Assembly: GCF_039522165.1 (NCBI RefSeq)
Contig: NZ_BAAADE010000009.1
Coordinates: forward strand, 35,715 to 99,714
Direction of reading: 5' to 3'
Source of the DNA: Paenochrobactrum glaciei
Lineage (GTDB): Bacteria > Pseudomonadota > Alphaproteobacteria > Rhizobiales > Rhizobiaceae
DNA length: 64,000 nucleotides
Part shown: piece by piece, positions 34,753 to 43,029 of the stretch
Layout of the letters: each line of letters starts with the position of its first letter
Numbering within the stretch: the first letter of the stretch is position 1
Position numbers and translations under genes: made by a program
The notes under the pieces: model-generated
Seen by the model: only the letters and a program-made list of their open reading frames with translations
The model's database searches: none
Told to the model about the DNA's origin: nothing

Positions 34753-36366
34753 ATGTTTAAAAGAAATTTATGGTTATCTTCATCAATATTATTTTTCATA
34801 TTTTCTGGCAGCGCATATGCTCAGAATATTATAAATGTAGAAGACTATAATTTTAAAAAAAGTAATGAAAATTATTTTGCTAATTCATATTCTGGTCTGA
34901 CGCTGTCTGTCCAATCTAAATCAAATGCAGAAGCGCCAGCCTATATAGCTTTGCCTGATACAATCACGAATACGCATCATGTGCAAAAAGTTTTTGCTGC
35001 TACCAAAAAAGGCAAGGATGGTCAGGCTGAGTTTGATGTTTATTTTCCGTTGCTCAATGGTGTGAGTGAAATACCACTCAAGATATACACTGAAAGTGTC
35101 AATCCGGCAGAGATTACGCAAGAGACACCCTATATTCCTTATTTGGTGCAAATCGAGAATAAGAAATCAGGCCATGCTTTGATGCTCTATCAGGAAAACA
35201 AAGAGCGCAATGTTCGCGTTTTTCAAACAACGGGCTCGATGCCCGGCAATCCGGAAGGATATAAATCGGTTGACTATGTTTGGTATGGCCGAAATCTGGA
35301 TAATGCTTCACAAGTGCTTGTCAATTCGATCGCCCATATCACGGAAGAGAAGGGCGGTTCTTTATTGACTTCATTGAATTTACAACAGGTCTCTGGCGGC
35401 ATGGCCTCCGATATCCGTATTTTCAATGATCCTGCCAATGACAATAAAGCACATCTTTATTTGCAGACTGATCAGACAGGCTTGGCAACTCTGCGCTTAA
35501 GCCCGACTGATAAGGTTGTAGGTGGGCAGCTGATTTACTGGCCATTTGCTAATAACATCTCGGAAACAGCTCGTATTGTCGTTTATAATCCGGATAGTTT
35601 GAGCAAGGATTTTATAGCGCCTGTTATCCGTAAGAATCCTGTAACGATCGGAGATAACCCCGTTTGTGATGTGCCGGTATTTGATATTGCAAATAAAAGC
35701 CCTCACCATATTGATGATAATGGGCGACTTTATCTGCTTATCAATGGCAAATACGACACTTCAATTGTTACAGAAAACAGCGATAGCCTGAGGGTAAGTG
35801 GTTCAGGGCGGTTTGTGAATACGTCAACCTTGGATTTGCCGCAGCCCAATGATGCGCAATATGTTTATGTTGCAGAAGATGGGACTGTGGGAACTTCGGC
35901 TAAATATTCATTTTTCGCTTATGCAGGTGATATCGTAAAGCAGCTTAATCCTGACGGGAATATGATTGTTAGCTGTGAAAAAGATCAAAAAGCGATCTAT
36001 AATTTTAATACTACAATGTCGCCGATGAATGAAATTCCACCTGTTACAGGCAATAAAGCCACTGGCGAGGTGACGGCTCAATATGACAGGAAAACAAAAA
36101 CACTTCAGTGGAAAGTGACATATTCAGGCTTGAGCGGTACCACGCAAACACCGGTTGCGGCACACTTCCACGGACCGGCATCACCGGCACAAAACGCTGA
36201 TATTATCATCAACATTCCGGCAGACCAATTGACCAGCCCGATTGAGGGGCAGCAAGTTCTGACGGATGAGCAGGAGGATGGCTTGATCAGAGGTCTGTGG
36301 TATTTCAACATTCATACAAAACAAAATCCGATGGGCGTTTTGCGTGGACAGCTTGAGCCTCAATAA
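34753..36366 (+). CDS. exported CHRD-domain protein
   Basis: 537 aa. Signal peptide at 1-23 (cleavage after AYAQN). The region 25-400 is low in recognisable motifs and looks beta-rich. The C-terminal part (about 425-535) is a CHRD domain, seen in NEIPPV near 428, AHFHGPASPAQNADIII near 475 and WYFNIHTKQNPMGVLRGQL at the end; these match the chordin-type repeat including the GxxRGQ ending. In bacteria CHRD proteins are exported and poorly characterised. The gene is preceded by about 190 bp of very AT-rich DNA and its 5' half is AT-richer than neighbours, which hints at separate origin. It stands alone, closed by a terminator. Confidence 0.82.
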   Translation: MFKRNLWLSSSILFFIFSGSAYAQNIINVEDYNFKKSNENYFANSYSGLTLSVQSKSNAEAPAYIALPDTITNTHHVQKVFAATKKGKDGQAEFDVYFPLLNGVSEIPLKIYTESVNPAEITQETPYIPYLVQIENKKSGHALMLYQENKERNVRVFQTTGSMPGNPEGYKSVDYVWYGRNLDNASQVLVNSIAHITEEKGGSLLTSLNLQQVSGGMASDIRIFNDPANDNKAHLYLQTDQTGLATLRLSPTDKVVGGQLIYWPFANNISETARIVVYNPDSLSKDFIAPVIRKNPVTIGDNPVCDVPVFDIANKSPHHIDDNGRLYLLINGKYDTSIVTENSDSLRVSGSGRFVNTSTLDLPQPNDAQYVYVAEDGTVGTSAKYSFFAYAGDIVKQLNPDGNMIVSCEKDQKAIYNFNTTMSPMNEIPPVTGNKATGEVTAQYDRKTKTLQWKVTYSGLSGTTQTPVAAHFHGPASPAQNADIIINIPADQLTSPIEGQQVLTDEQEDGLIRGLWYFNIHTKQNPMGVLRGQLEPQ

Positions 36367-36419
36367 CAGAAATTGCCGAACTGACACCTAAAAGCCGTGG
36401 CTAACAGGCTTTAAATGAT

Positions 36420-36462
36420 AATGCCGCGATAGCTGCTTAAAACCATCTATCGCGGCATTTTT
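36420..36462. terminator. intrinsic terminator between CHRD gene and ABC permease
   Basis: Perfect 13-bp arms AATGCCGCGATAG (36420-36432) and CTATCGCGGCATT (36447-36459), then TTT. It serves the CHRD gene and, in reverse, the convergent ABC operon. A smaller AAAGCC/GGCTTT hairpin (36390-36411) precedes it. Confidence 0.88.
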
Positions 36463-36502
36463 GTAACTTAAAATAGTAGTGGCTCTGCTAGGCAGCGGGG
36501 AA

Positions 36503-37345
36503 TTATCCGCGCCAGCTGAGGAAGTGCTTTTCGATCTTGCCGATAATGAAATTCACGATCAGCCCCATCACTGACAGGATGGTGACACCGGCAAAAAGCT
36601 TTTCAAGATCATAGAGCGAACCGGCTTCCAGAATATAGGAACCAACACCATATTGTGCGCCGAGCATTTCAGCAGCGACAAGCAGAATGATCGCAATTGA
36701 AATCGACACGCGCAAGCCTGACAAGATAGCCGGAAAAGCACCTGGCAGCACAATTTTGCGGACAATAGACCACCAGCTCAGGCCAAAGCTTTGTCCCATA
36801 CGGATCAGCGAACGATCAACATTATCAACCGCGCCATAAGTGGCAACAACGGTTGGCGTGAATGTGCCGAAAGCAATGAGCGCATATTTCGACATTTCAT
36901 CAATGCCGAACCAAATTACGAAAAGCGGCAGCAATGCAATTTTCGGGATTGGAAAAAGGGCTGCAACCAGTGGCACCAGACCCGCGCGGACATAGCTGAA
37001 CAAGCCGATCAGCACACCGATACCGACGCCCACGGCAATACCCATAAATGCACCGACAAACAAACGTTGCAGCGATGGCAGTAAATGTTTCCAGAGCAAA
37101 CCCGTTTGCCATAATTGCACGAATGTGTCGAAGACAGCAGTCGGGCGTGGCAAAGTCAGGCTTGAAATAAAGCCGCTGCGTGTGCCAATTTCTGCTAGCA
37201 GGATCAGCACTACAAAAACGGCAATGCCGACACCTTTAATCGGAACAGGCGCAAAGCCGCCGCCACGAAACAGAACAGGGCGCACCGGCGCTGTGTCTTT
37301 TTTTGCTGACATGTCAGCTGATGTCATGGTGGTAACGTCAGACAT
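36503..37345 (-). CDS. ABC transporter permease (SsuC/TauC type)
   Basis: 280 aa with six membrane segments in the BPD_transp_1 domain (about 85-275). The EAA-like coupling loop GQSFGLSWWSIVRKIVLPGAFPAIL is around residues 190-215. It overlaps the ATPase gene by 8 bp. It forms the membrane channel of a nitrate/sulfonate/taurine-class importer together with the next two genes upstream. Confidence 0.9.
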   Translation of the reverse strand: MSDVTTMTSADMSAKKDTAPVRPVLFRGGGFAPVPIKGVGIAVFVVLILLAEIGTRSGFISSLTLPRPTAVFDTFVQLWQTGLLWKHLLPSLQRLFVGAFMGIAVGVGIGVLIGLFSYVRAGLVPLVAALFPIPKIALLPLFVIWFGIDEMSKYALIAFGTFTPTVVATYGAVDNVDRSLIRMGQSFGLSWWSIVRKIVLPGAFPAILSGLRVSISIAIILLVAAEMLGAQYGVGSYILEAGSLYDLEKLFAGVTILSVMGLIVNFIIGKIEKHFLSWRG

Positions 37346-38105
37346 TGACCAATTCCTTGTCTGCGGCCGCAGCCTCTTCGCGCATCAGTTCCCAGAGCTG
37401 TTTTTGTTTTTCTTCCAGCACCGGATCGCCCAAATGGCGTTCGTTCAGCGGAATATCAATATCGACTATTTCACGGATACGACCGGGACGACGTGACAAA
37501 ACAACGACCCGATGGCCAAGCCGCACGGCTTCATTCAGATTATGAGTGACGTAAACGGAGGTGAAAGGCTGGCGTGTCCAGAGCGACACCAGATCATCCA
37601 TCAGCAATTCACGCGTTTGGCTGTCGAGCGCAGAAAGCGGCTCATCCATCAGCATCACGGCAGGACGCACAGCCAAAGCGCGGCTGATTGCAACACGCTG
37701 GCGCATGCCGCCGGATAATTGCTTAGGCAGAGCCTGACGGAAATCGGAAAGACGCGTGCGCTCAAGCACATCGGTGACAATGTCATCCATGTCGCGTTTA
37801 CTTATACCGTGATCTTCGAGAACAAGCTTGATATTGCCCTCGACCGTGCGCCAAGGCAGCAGGGCAAAGTGCTGAAACACATAAGTTAGGGGATTGAGGG
37901 AATTTTGCGGCGGATTGCCGATCTGCAAAACCTCGCCCGATGTCGATTTTTCCAAGCCACCCAGAAAGCGGAGTAATGTTGATTTCCCGCAGCCCGAAGG
38001 TCCGATAAGACAGACGATCTGACCCTGAGGGATATCAAGCGAAATGTCTTTCAGAACCTCAACGGATCCATATGAATGGCTGATGTTTTTAAGTCTCAGA
38101 TCCAT
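37338..38105 (-). CDS. ABC transporter ATP-binding protein (SsuB/TauB type)
   Basis: 255 aa. Walker A GPSGCGKST (about 33-41), Q-loop FQHFALLPW, signature LSGGMRQRVAISRAL, Walker B VMLMDEPLSALD and switch VTHNLNEA are complete. The LPW-RTVEGN segment after the Q-loop is typical of the nitrate/sulfonate/taurine group. Confidence 0.92.
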   Translation of the reverse strand: MDLRLKNISHSYGSVEVLKDISLDIPQGQIVCLIGPSGCGKSTLLRFLGGLEKSTSGEVLQIGNPPQNSLNPLTYVFQHFALLPWRTVEGNIKLVLEDHGISKRDMDDIVTDVLERTRLSDFRQALPKQLSGGMRQRVAISRALAVRPAVMLMDEPLSALDSQTRELLMDDLVSLWTRQPFTSVYVTHNLNEAVRLGHRVVVLSRRPGRIREIVDIDIPLNERHLGDPVLEEKQKQLWELMREEAAAADKELVNV

Positions 38106-38117
38106 GAGTTCTCCTTA

Positions 38118-38142
38118 GCGGAGACGTAAAAAACGCCTCCGC
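38118..38142 (-). repeat. hairpin after the Ssu/Tau-type binding-protein gene
   Basis: On the minus strand GCGGAGGCGT pairs with ACGTCTCCGC (plus-strand positions 38133-38142 and 38118-38127) with one G-T pair and a 5-nt loop. It lies in the 53-bp gap between the binding-protein and ATPase genes. Confidence 0.5.
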
Positions 38143-38158
38143 GAGATTAGTATGCCGG

Positions 38159-39181
38159 TCAGATAATTTTGACGTATGATGTGTCAAACAGCTGTTCTTT
38201 GGTGATGGCATCTTTGACCATGCCTTCAGATTTGAACCATTCGAGCTGCTCGACGCAGCTGTCGAGTGAAAGAGCAAGGCCTTCATTGACCTTCATTGCA
38301 CCATCAATCAGGTTCTGCTTGGCTGTTTCGAAAGGGCTGTCGCTTTCAACATATTTGTGAACGATTTTCGCCAGATCATCACGCTCTTTGTCATCTGCCT
38401 TATTGTCGATGAAGGCTGCGTTATAATCAGCGATAGCGCGTGAGTAAGCTTTGACAAAAGCTTCAGTCATTTCGCGCTCATTGGCAGCATTTTTGGTTGA
38501 GGTAAAGGCAGTTGTTACCTGATAATCCGGTGCGTAATCGGAAACGAGGCCGATCTGCTTGGCAGCACCTTCACGGATCATCTTCTTGGCAACATTTGGC
38601 TGAATGGCCCATGCATCAATCTGACCGGTGGTCAGCGCACCAACGATCGCGCCAAGCTTTTGCAACGGACGAAGTTGCATATCAGCAAGCTTGATATTGT
38701 TGGCCTGCGCAATTTTATGCGCCATGAAATGGAAGGAAGAACCGGCAGTGGTAATACCAAAGCTTTTGCCGGAGAGCTTGGAAGGATCGGTCAGACCAGC
38801 TTCATAGGCTTTGTTGGATGCCAGAATGATTGCGCCGGTAACGCCTTTTTGCTCGGTCAATGCGCCGCCGATAACTTTAACGGCGTCTTTTTGTGCAAGG
38901 CTGATCAAGCCGCCGCTCATGGCAGTTACGCCAAAATCGGCATCACCCGAAGCAATAGCCACGGCCATTGGCTGTGCAGCTTCAAAGAATTTCAGTTCAA
39001 TATCGAGGCCTGCATCTTTATAATAGCCGCGCTCAAAAGCGATAAAGCTCGGCGCATGGCTGGCCAGATGAAGCACAGCGAGATTGCGGGTTGCGGCACG
39101 TGCAGGCATGCCAAAGGCTGTAGCCGCGCCAAGCGCGCCCATGCCGACCAAAGCCTGACGGCGGTTCAAAAACATATTCAT
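38159..39181 (-). CDS. ABC transporter substrate-binding protein (SsuA/TauA/NMT1-like)
   Basis: 340 aa from ATG 39181 (GGGAGGAAT upstream). The N-terminus MNMFLNRRQALVG has a twin-arginine followed by a hydrophobic stretch and ARAAT, so Tat export is likely. The mature protein is an NMT1/SsuA-type fold: HLASHAPSFIAFERGYYKDAGLDIELKFF pattern near 40-70, SGDADFG near 90 and TTGQIDAWAIQPN near 185. Ligands in the class include sulfonates, nitrate, thiamine precursors and aromatic acids. The gene follows a dehalogenase-like hydrolase and two LysR genes on the same strand. Confidence 0.88.
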   Translation of the reverse strand: MNMFLNRRQALVGMGALGAATAFGMPARAATRNLAVLHLASHAPSFIAFERGYYKDAGLDIELKFFEAAQPMAVAIASGDADFGVTAMSGGLISLAQKDAVKVIGGALTEQKGVTGAIILASNKAYEAGLTDPSKLSGKSFGITTAGSSFHFMAHKIAQANNIKLADMQLRPLQKLGAIVGALTTGQIDAWAIQPNVAKKMIREGAAKQIGLVSDYAPDYQVTTAFTSTKNAANEREMTEAFVKAYSRAIADYNAAFIDNKADDKERDDLAKIVHKYVESDSPFETAKQNLIDGAMKVNEGLALSLDSCVEQLEWFKSEGMVKDAITKEQLFDTSYVKII

Positions 39182-39212
39182 AGCTATTCCTCCCGAAGGT
39201 GACACGGATGCG

Positions 39213-39309
39213 TGCCATTCACTTTCATGGCATTGACTGAAATGTGAGACAACGCAAAATGGTTATGTCTCCCATGTCCTGCGAACATATAGCGGTTGTG
39301 ACATTTCAG
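39213..39309. promoter_or_regulatory. inverted repeats between LysR gene and the ABC operon
   Basis: Two inverted repeats lie here. TGCCAT-8-ATGGCA (39213-39232) is about 32 bp before the binding-protein start. A wider pair, CTGAAATGT (39237-39245) and ACATTTCAG (39301-39309), encloses about 55 bp and extends with CAAC/GTTG. They may be regulator sites for the importer promoter or a long stem at the end of the LysR mRNA. Confidence 0.4.
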
Positions 39310-40259
39310 GCAAGAGCTGGCAGCCCCTCAAGTTTGCGGGCAAGTATCTCTTTCAGCTTGCGTAAATTGGCCGAATGCGGCCTGCGGCGGTTCCACAAAA
39401 CAGAAATTGAAAATTGCGGTGCATTTTCAATCGGCCGTACGACAAGATTATTGCCAAGCGGCCCTAATGTTGAAAGGTAATCAACAAGGATAATTCCCAT
39501 AGCTTCACTGGCCAGTGCCAGCGCTGTATCAGCATAACGGGCAACGGCACGGGTATTAACGCTTAGTTTTTCGCTGTTTAAGAAGCGATCAACCACTGTT
39601 TGATGCGCGCCACCGGTAGAAAATGCAATAAAATCGCAATTTGCCAGATCATGGGCTCGAATAATACTGCGCTGGGCAAGGGCGTGATCTTTGTGAATAA
39701 CAGCAACAAGATCCACTTTGCCAACATGCTCACTGGCAATCAACGGATGTTCTGATGACGCAATTGTGACCACTGCTTCACCGCGTCCGGTGATCAGATA
39801 GTCCTCAATCTGGTTGACTGGTAACACGTCAAAAAACAGCTCAATGCCCGGAACTTCCACAGATAATGTGCGCAATGATTGCGGAATGAGTGCGCGCGCC
39901 ACACTTGCAGTGGAGCCGACACGGAAAACTGCCGTTTCACCACGCGCGATTCGACCAATCTGCGTGCCGACACTGGTCAGCTGGCGGATGAGCGGATCAA
40001 GCTCGGCAAAAATCTGCAAAGCCTCTGAAGTGGGCACGAGGCCGTTACGGTCACGGGCAAATAATGCAATGCCGAGCTGGTCTTCGATCCGCCGGATTGT
40101 GCGGCTTAAAACTGGCTGAGACACATGCAGCACTTTGGAAGCACCGGTGATGGAACGTGTTTGCATCACCGTGTGAAACACTTCCATTTGGCGCAGGCTC
40201 AACAGGCTTTCATGAGTATCAGACGCGCTATTGTCGCTTTGCTCGTTTATATCCTTCAT
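39306..40259 (-). CDS. LysR-family transcriptional regulator
   Basis: 317 aa from the ATG at 40259, which overlaps the stop of the hydrolase gene (ATGA). The HTH is at about 22-80 (LRQMEVFHTVMQTRSITGASKVLHVSQPVLSRTIRRIE region) and the PBP2-type effector domain at about 110-305. The 4-bp overlap shows co-transcription with the hydrolase. It is followed 124 bp later by the Ssu/Tau-type importer operon on the same strand, a likely target. Confidence 0.9.
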   Translation of the reverse strand: MKDINEQSDNSASDTHESLLSLRQMEVFHTVMQTRSITGASKVLHVSQPVLSRTIRRIEDQLGIALFARDRNGLVPTSEALQIFAELDPLIRQLTSVGTQIGRIARGETAVFRVGSTASVARALIPQSLRTLSVEVPGIELFFDVLPVNQIEDYLITGRGEAVVTIASSEHPLIASEHVGKVDLVAVIHKDHALAQRSIIRAHDLANCDFIAFSTGGAHQTVVDRFLNSEKLSVNTRAVARYADTALALASEAMGIILVDYLSTLGPLGNNLVVRPIENAPQFSISVLWNRRRPHSANLRKLKEILARKLEGLPALA

Positions 40260-41158
40260 TGTTCCTGCTTTCGAAGAAATGGATGCAGCGCTTTCAACAG
40301 GGCAGGGGCGGCGGTTTCTGGCAATAAATGGCCGCCGGTGAGTGGCTGGCCTTCGGCCAAATCGGTCCAGTCTGCCCAGATGTTCAACGGCTCGCGGCCA
40401 CCGCCATAGCGACGGCCTTCTTCCCAAAAAAACAAAACCGGCACATGGATTTTGTTTGCCTGATTGCGGTCTGCTAGATCATCGGCTTCGTCCACGCTTG
40501 CACCCGCACGGTAATCTTCACAAATGCCGTGGCGCACATCCGGATCATCAAATGCGGTGCGGTAATCGTCCAGGGCTAATGGATCTAGCAGATCAATATT
40601 GCCGGTCATTTTTTGCAGCGTTGTGTCGATCAGAAAACGCGGATTTCCAGCCATCAAATTTTCAGGCAGCGGATAGGGTTGCGCCATCATAAACCAGTGC
40701 CAGGCGCCCATCCCGAAAGCCTTGTTGACGCCTTCCCACATTTCCGGCGTCGGCACGACCGTGACCGAAACAAGTGCAGTGATATTTTGCGGAAAATCCA
40801 GCGCCATACGATAGGCAACACGACCGCCACGGTCATGGCCGATAACCGTAAATTTATCATGACCTAGAGCGCGCATCATCTCGTGCAAGCTTTTAGCCAT
40901 AGCGCGTTTTGAGCCCATATCGGCGACGCTATTTTTAACGCGGCTCCGGCCATAACCAGGTAAATCCGGCACGATAACCGTATGGGTTTCAGCCAGTTCC
41001 GGCGCAATCCGATGCCATGCGGTGCGCGTTTCCGGATAGCCATGAAGGAGCAAAATGGCCGGCCCCGTACCTTTACTCAACACGGCAAAATCGACATTTT
41101 CAGTGCTGATGCAATTGTCTTCAAAGCCTGAAAACAGCTGATTGGCTGGCCTAAGCAT
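40256..41158 (-). CDS. alpha/beta hydrolase, haloacetate (fluoroacetate) dehalogenase-like
   Basis: 300 aa from ATG 41158, behind GGAGGAGAG. Beyond the general fold (LLLHGYPETRTAWHRIAP near 36-53) the residues that define fluoroacetate dehalogenase are all present at nearly the same numbers: nucleophile Asp109 with Arg110 and Arg113 (GHDRGGR, carboxylate binding), His154-Trp155 (WHWFMMAQ) and Tyr216 (EDYRAG) for the halide pocket, and base His277 (GGHLLPE). Such enzymes cleave C-F or C-Cl bonds of 2-haloacids in the cytoplasm. Some members with this motif set may act on other esters or epoxides, so activity is an inference. It lies between two LysR genes and upstream of an ABC importer. Confidence 0.82.
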   Translation of the reverse strand: MLRPANQLFSGFEDNCISTENVDFAVLSKGTGPAILLLHGYPETRTAWHRIAPELAETHTVIVPDLPGYGRSRVKNSVADMGSKRAMAKSLHEMMRALGHDKFTVIGHDRGGRVAYRMALDFPQNITALVSVTVVPTPEMWEGVNKAFGMGAWHWFMMAQPYPLPENLMAGNPRFLIDTTLQKMTGNIDLLDPLALDDYRTAFDDPDVRHGICEDYRAGASVDEADDLADRNQANKIHVPVLFFWEEGRRYGGGREPLNIWADWTDLAEGQPLTGGHLLPETAAPALLKALHPFLRKQEQ

Positions 41159-41180
41159 GGGCGGGCTCTCCTCCGTTATT

Positions 41181-42101
41181 TTATTGGGCTGCGTCAGCCT
41201 TAATTGACACATTGGCAATGTCACGCAGCGCATCAATCAGGCTATCTACGCCTTTTTGTCGTGGCCGCAACTGGCAAATATGAACATAGGCCGAAACACT
41301 CACGCTATTCTCAATCGGTATTGCGACAAGGCCGAAAGCCTCACAATTGATGGCAGAAAACGCATCTAAAATCGTGATGCCGATGCCTTCGCTGACAAAA
41401 GAAAGTGCTGCCTCGACAAAATGCACATAGACAGCCGTTTCTCGCGAAACACCCCAACGCCGATAGGTCTCATCAATGAACAAGCCATGGGTGGTGGTGG
41501 CGCCAAAAGAAATCAGTGGCTCATGCGCAATATCCAGTGGCGAGACGGTTTTTTTACCCGCCAACGGGTGATCTTTCGGCACGACGCACACCAAGCCTGC
41601 GCTTGCCACTTTGGTGGTTTCAATCACCGGATCATTGACCTCAGCAATGGTGGCGACACAAGCGCCTTGACCAAAAAGCAGATAGTCGCGCACATCGCGT
41701 TGGGACAAGCTGTCACTATAATAAGTGCCGGCCGTGCCCTCCAATTGCAGGCGTCGCAGCGCCTTGGGAATAAGCCGCACACCAAGGCTCGGCGTGGAAC
41801 CAAACCGAAAAGTTGAGGCATCACCGCGCGCAATGGAATAGATCAGTTCAGAGAGCATTTCCGATTGCTGGTTTACGCGCTCCACTTCGGCAAAAATCAA
41901 CTCTGCTTCTTGTGTAGGCACCAATCTGCCAGAAATACGGGCAAATAATGCAATACCGAGCTGATCTTCCAAACGCTTGATTGCGATGGAAAGATTAGGC
42001 TGAGAAACGCCTAAATGACGCGCAGCTGCCGTCATGGAATTGGTGGCCATGATGGTGCGAAAAATTTCGATCTGGCGTTCTTTTAGTTTGGGATGCTGCA
42101 T
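41181..42101 (-). CDS. LysR-family transcriptional regulator
   Basis: 306 aa. HTH at about 8-65 (RQIEIFRTIMATNSMTAAARHLGVSQPNLSIAIKRLE region), effector domain at about 95-295. It is paralogous to the LysR at 39306-40259 (shared DQLGIALFAR and similar C-terminal pattern). It is divergent from the AroE-like gene across 109 bp and 22 bp upstream of the hydrolase gene, so it could control either side. Confidence 0.9.
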   Translation of the reverse strand: MQHPKLKERQIEIFRTIMATNSMTAAARHLGVSQPNLSIAIKRLEDQLGIALFARISGRLVPTQEAELIFAEVERVNQQSEMLSELIYSIARGDASTFRFGSTPSLGVRLIPKALRRLQLEGTAGTYYSDSLSQRDVRDYLLFGQGACVATIAEVNDPVIETTKVASAGLVCVVPKDHPLAGKKTVSPLDIAHEPLISFGATTTHGLFIDETYRRWGVSRETAVYVHFVEAALSFVSEGIGITILDAFSAINCEAFGLVAIPIENSVSVSAYVHICQLRPRQKGVDSLIDALRDIANVSIKADAAQ

Positions 42102-42120
42102 CAGCTCGTTACTTCACCCT

Positions 42121-42156
42121 ATAAATCAGACTTATGTCTTCAGCCATAATTTATAT
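42121..42156. promoter_or_regulatory. candidate LysR binding region in the divergent promoter
   Basis: The 109-bp gap between the LysR gene and the AroE-like gene holds ATAA-7-TTAT (42121-42135), compatible with a T-N11-A LysR box, and an AT-rich ATAATTTATAT (42146-42156) that may be a -10 or second half-site. Pattern evidence only. Confidence 0.35.
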
Positions 42157-42210
42157 TGGAGTCAATAGGTCTCCCGCTCTAATCTCGATCACAAGTTCAG
42201 GAGAAAAGCA

Positions 42211-43029
42211 TTGGTTGGCAGCAAAACACGTTTGGTCGCGATCATCGGTTCACCGATAACGCAGGTTAAATCACCGGATAATTTCAATGATTATTTTGCC
42301 GGTGCGCAAAAAGATGCGGCCATGATTGCTATCGATCTTTTGTCTGAAAATGTGGCTGATTTTGTTAAAACAGTGCGTGGCTGGCAGAATTTTGACGGGT
42401 TTGTCGTCACTATCCCGCATAAAAATGCGGTTGCTGAACTGGTTGATGAATTGAGCCCGACTGCGCAATTTTTAGGCACTGCCAATGTTGTTCGGCGTCA
42501 CCCTGACGGACGCTTGAGCGCGGATATGACTGATGGCATTGGTTTTTTAGGTGCCACACGTCTGCATGGATTTGAGCCTGAAGGCAAAGCCGTCTTGATG
42601 GTGGGGGCGGGTGCTGCCGGCAGTGCAATCGGCTATGCCATGGCTGGCAGCGGAGTGGCACAGCTCATCATTCATGATCGCAATCCAGAGCGTGCTGCTG
42701 AGCTGGCTGCACGATTGAAAACAGCGTTTCCGCAGGTTGATATTGCGGCTGAAGCCTTGCCAAACCGAGCTTTTGATCTGGTTATTAACGCTTCTTCAAG
42801 TGGCATGAAAGCGGATGATCCGCTGCCTGTGTCCGAGGCTATTCTGGATCTGCTGCCGCAAGGTTCCTTGGTGGCTGATGTGGTTACCAGTCCGAAAATG
42901 ACGCCGCTGCTGATCGCTGCGGCACAACGTAATTTGAAAATTCAAACCGGCGAAGAAATGGCAAAAGCACAGCTTTTTGCACTCGGTCAGGTAATGGGCG
43001 TGATCCCGGGAGAACAAACCAATGGCTAA
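42211..43029 (+). CDS. shikimate-dehydrogenase-family oxidoreductase (AroE paralogue)
   Basis: 272 aa starting at a TTG (42211) placed 7 bp after CAGGAGAA; no ATG fits. The fold is AroE: Lys71 in VTIPHKNA and Asp108 in MTDGIGF (with Asn92) are the catalytic and binding residues, and VGAGAAGSAIGYA near 130-142 is the NADP-binding glycine loop. The N-terminal shikimate site reads ITQVKSP, with Val19 where AroE has the first Ser of SxS. This suggests another hydroxy-acid substrate. It overlaps the FAD oxidoreductase gene by 8 bp, so the two are coupled, unlike housekeeping aroE. Confidence 0.85.
   Translation: MVGSKTRLVAIIGSPITQVKSPDNFNDYFAGAQKDAAMIAIDLLSENVADFVKTVRGWQNFDGFVVTIPHKNAVAELVDELSPTAQFLGTANVVRRHPDGRLSADMTDGIGFLGATRLHGFEPEGKAVLMVGAGAAGSAIGYAMAGSGVAQLIIHDRNPERAAELAARLKTAFPQVDIAAEALPNRAFDLVINASSSGMKADDPLPVSEAILDLLPQGSLVADVVTSPKMTPLLIAAAQRNLKIQTGEEMAKAQLFALGQVMGVIPGEQTNG

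Noticed and set aside
42211..43029. Housekeeping shikimate dehydrogenase aroE
   Set aside because: The first Ser of the SxS shikimate motif is Val, and the gene is coupled to an FAD oxidoreductase under LysR control.
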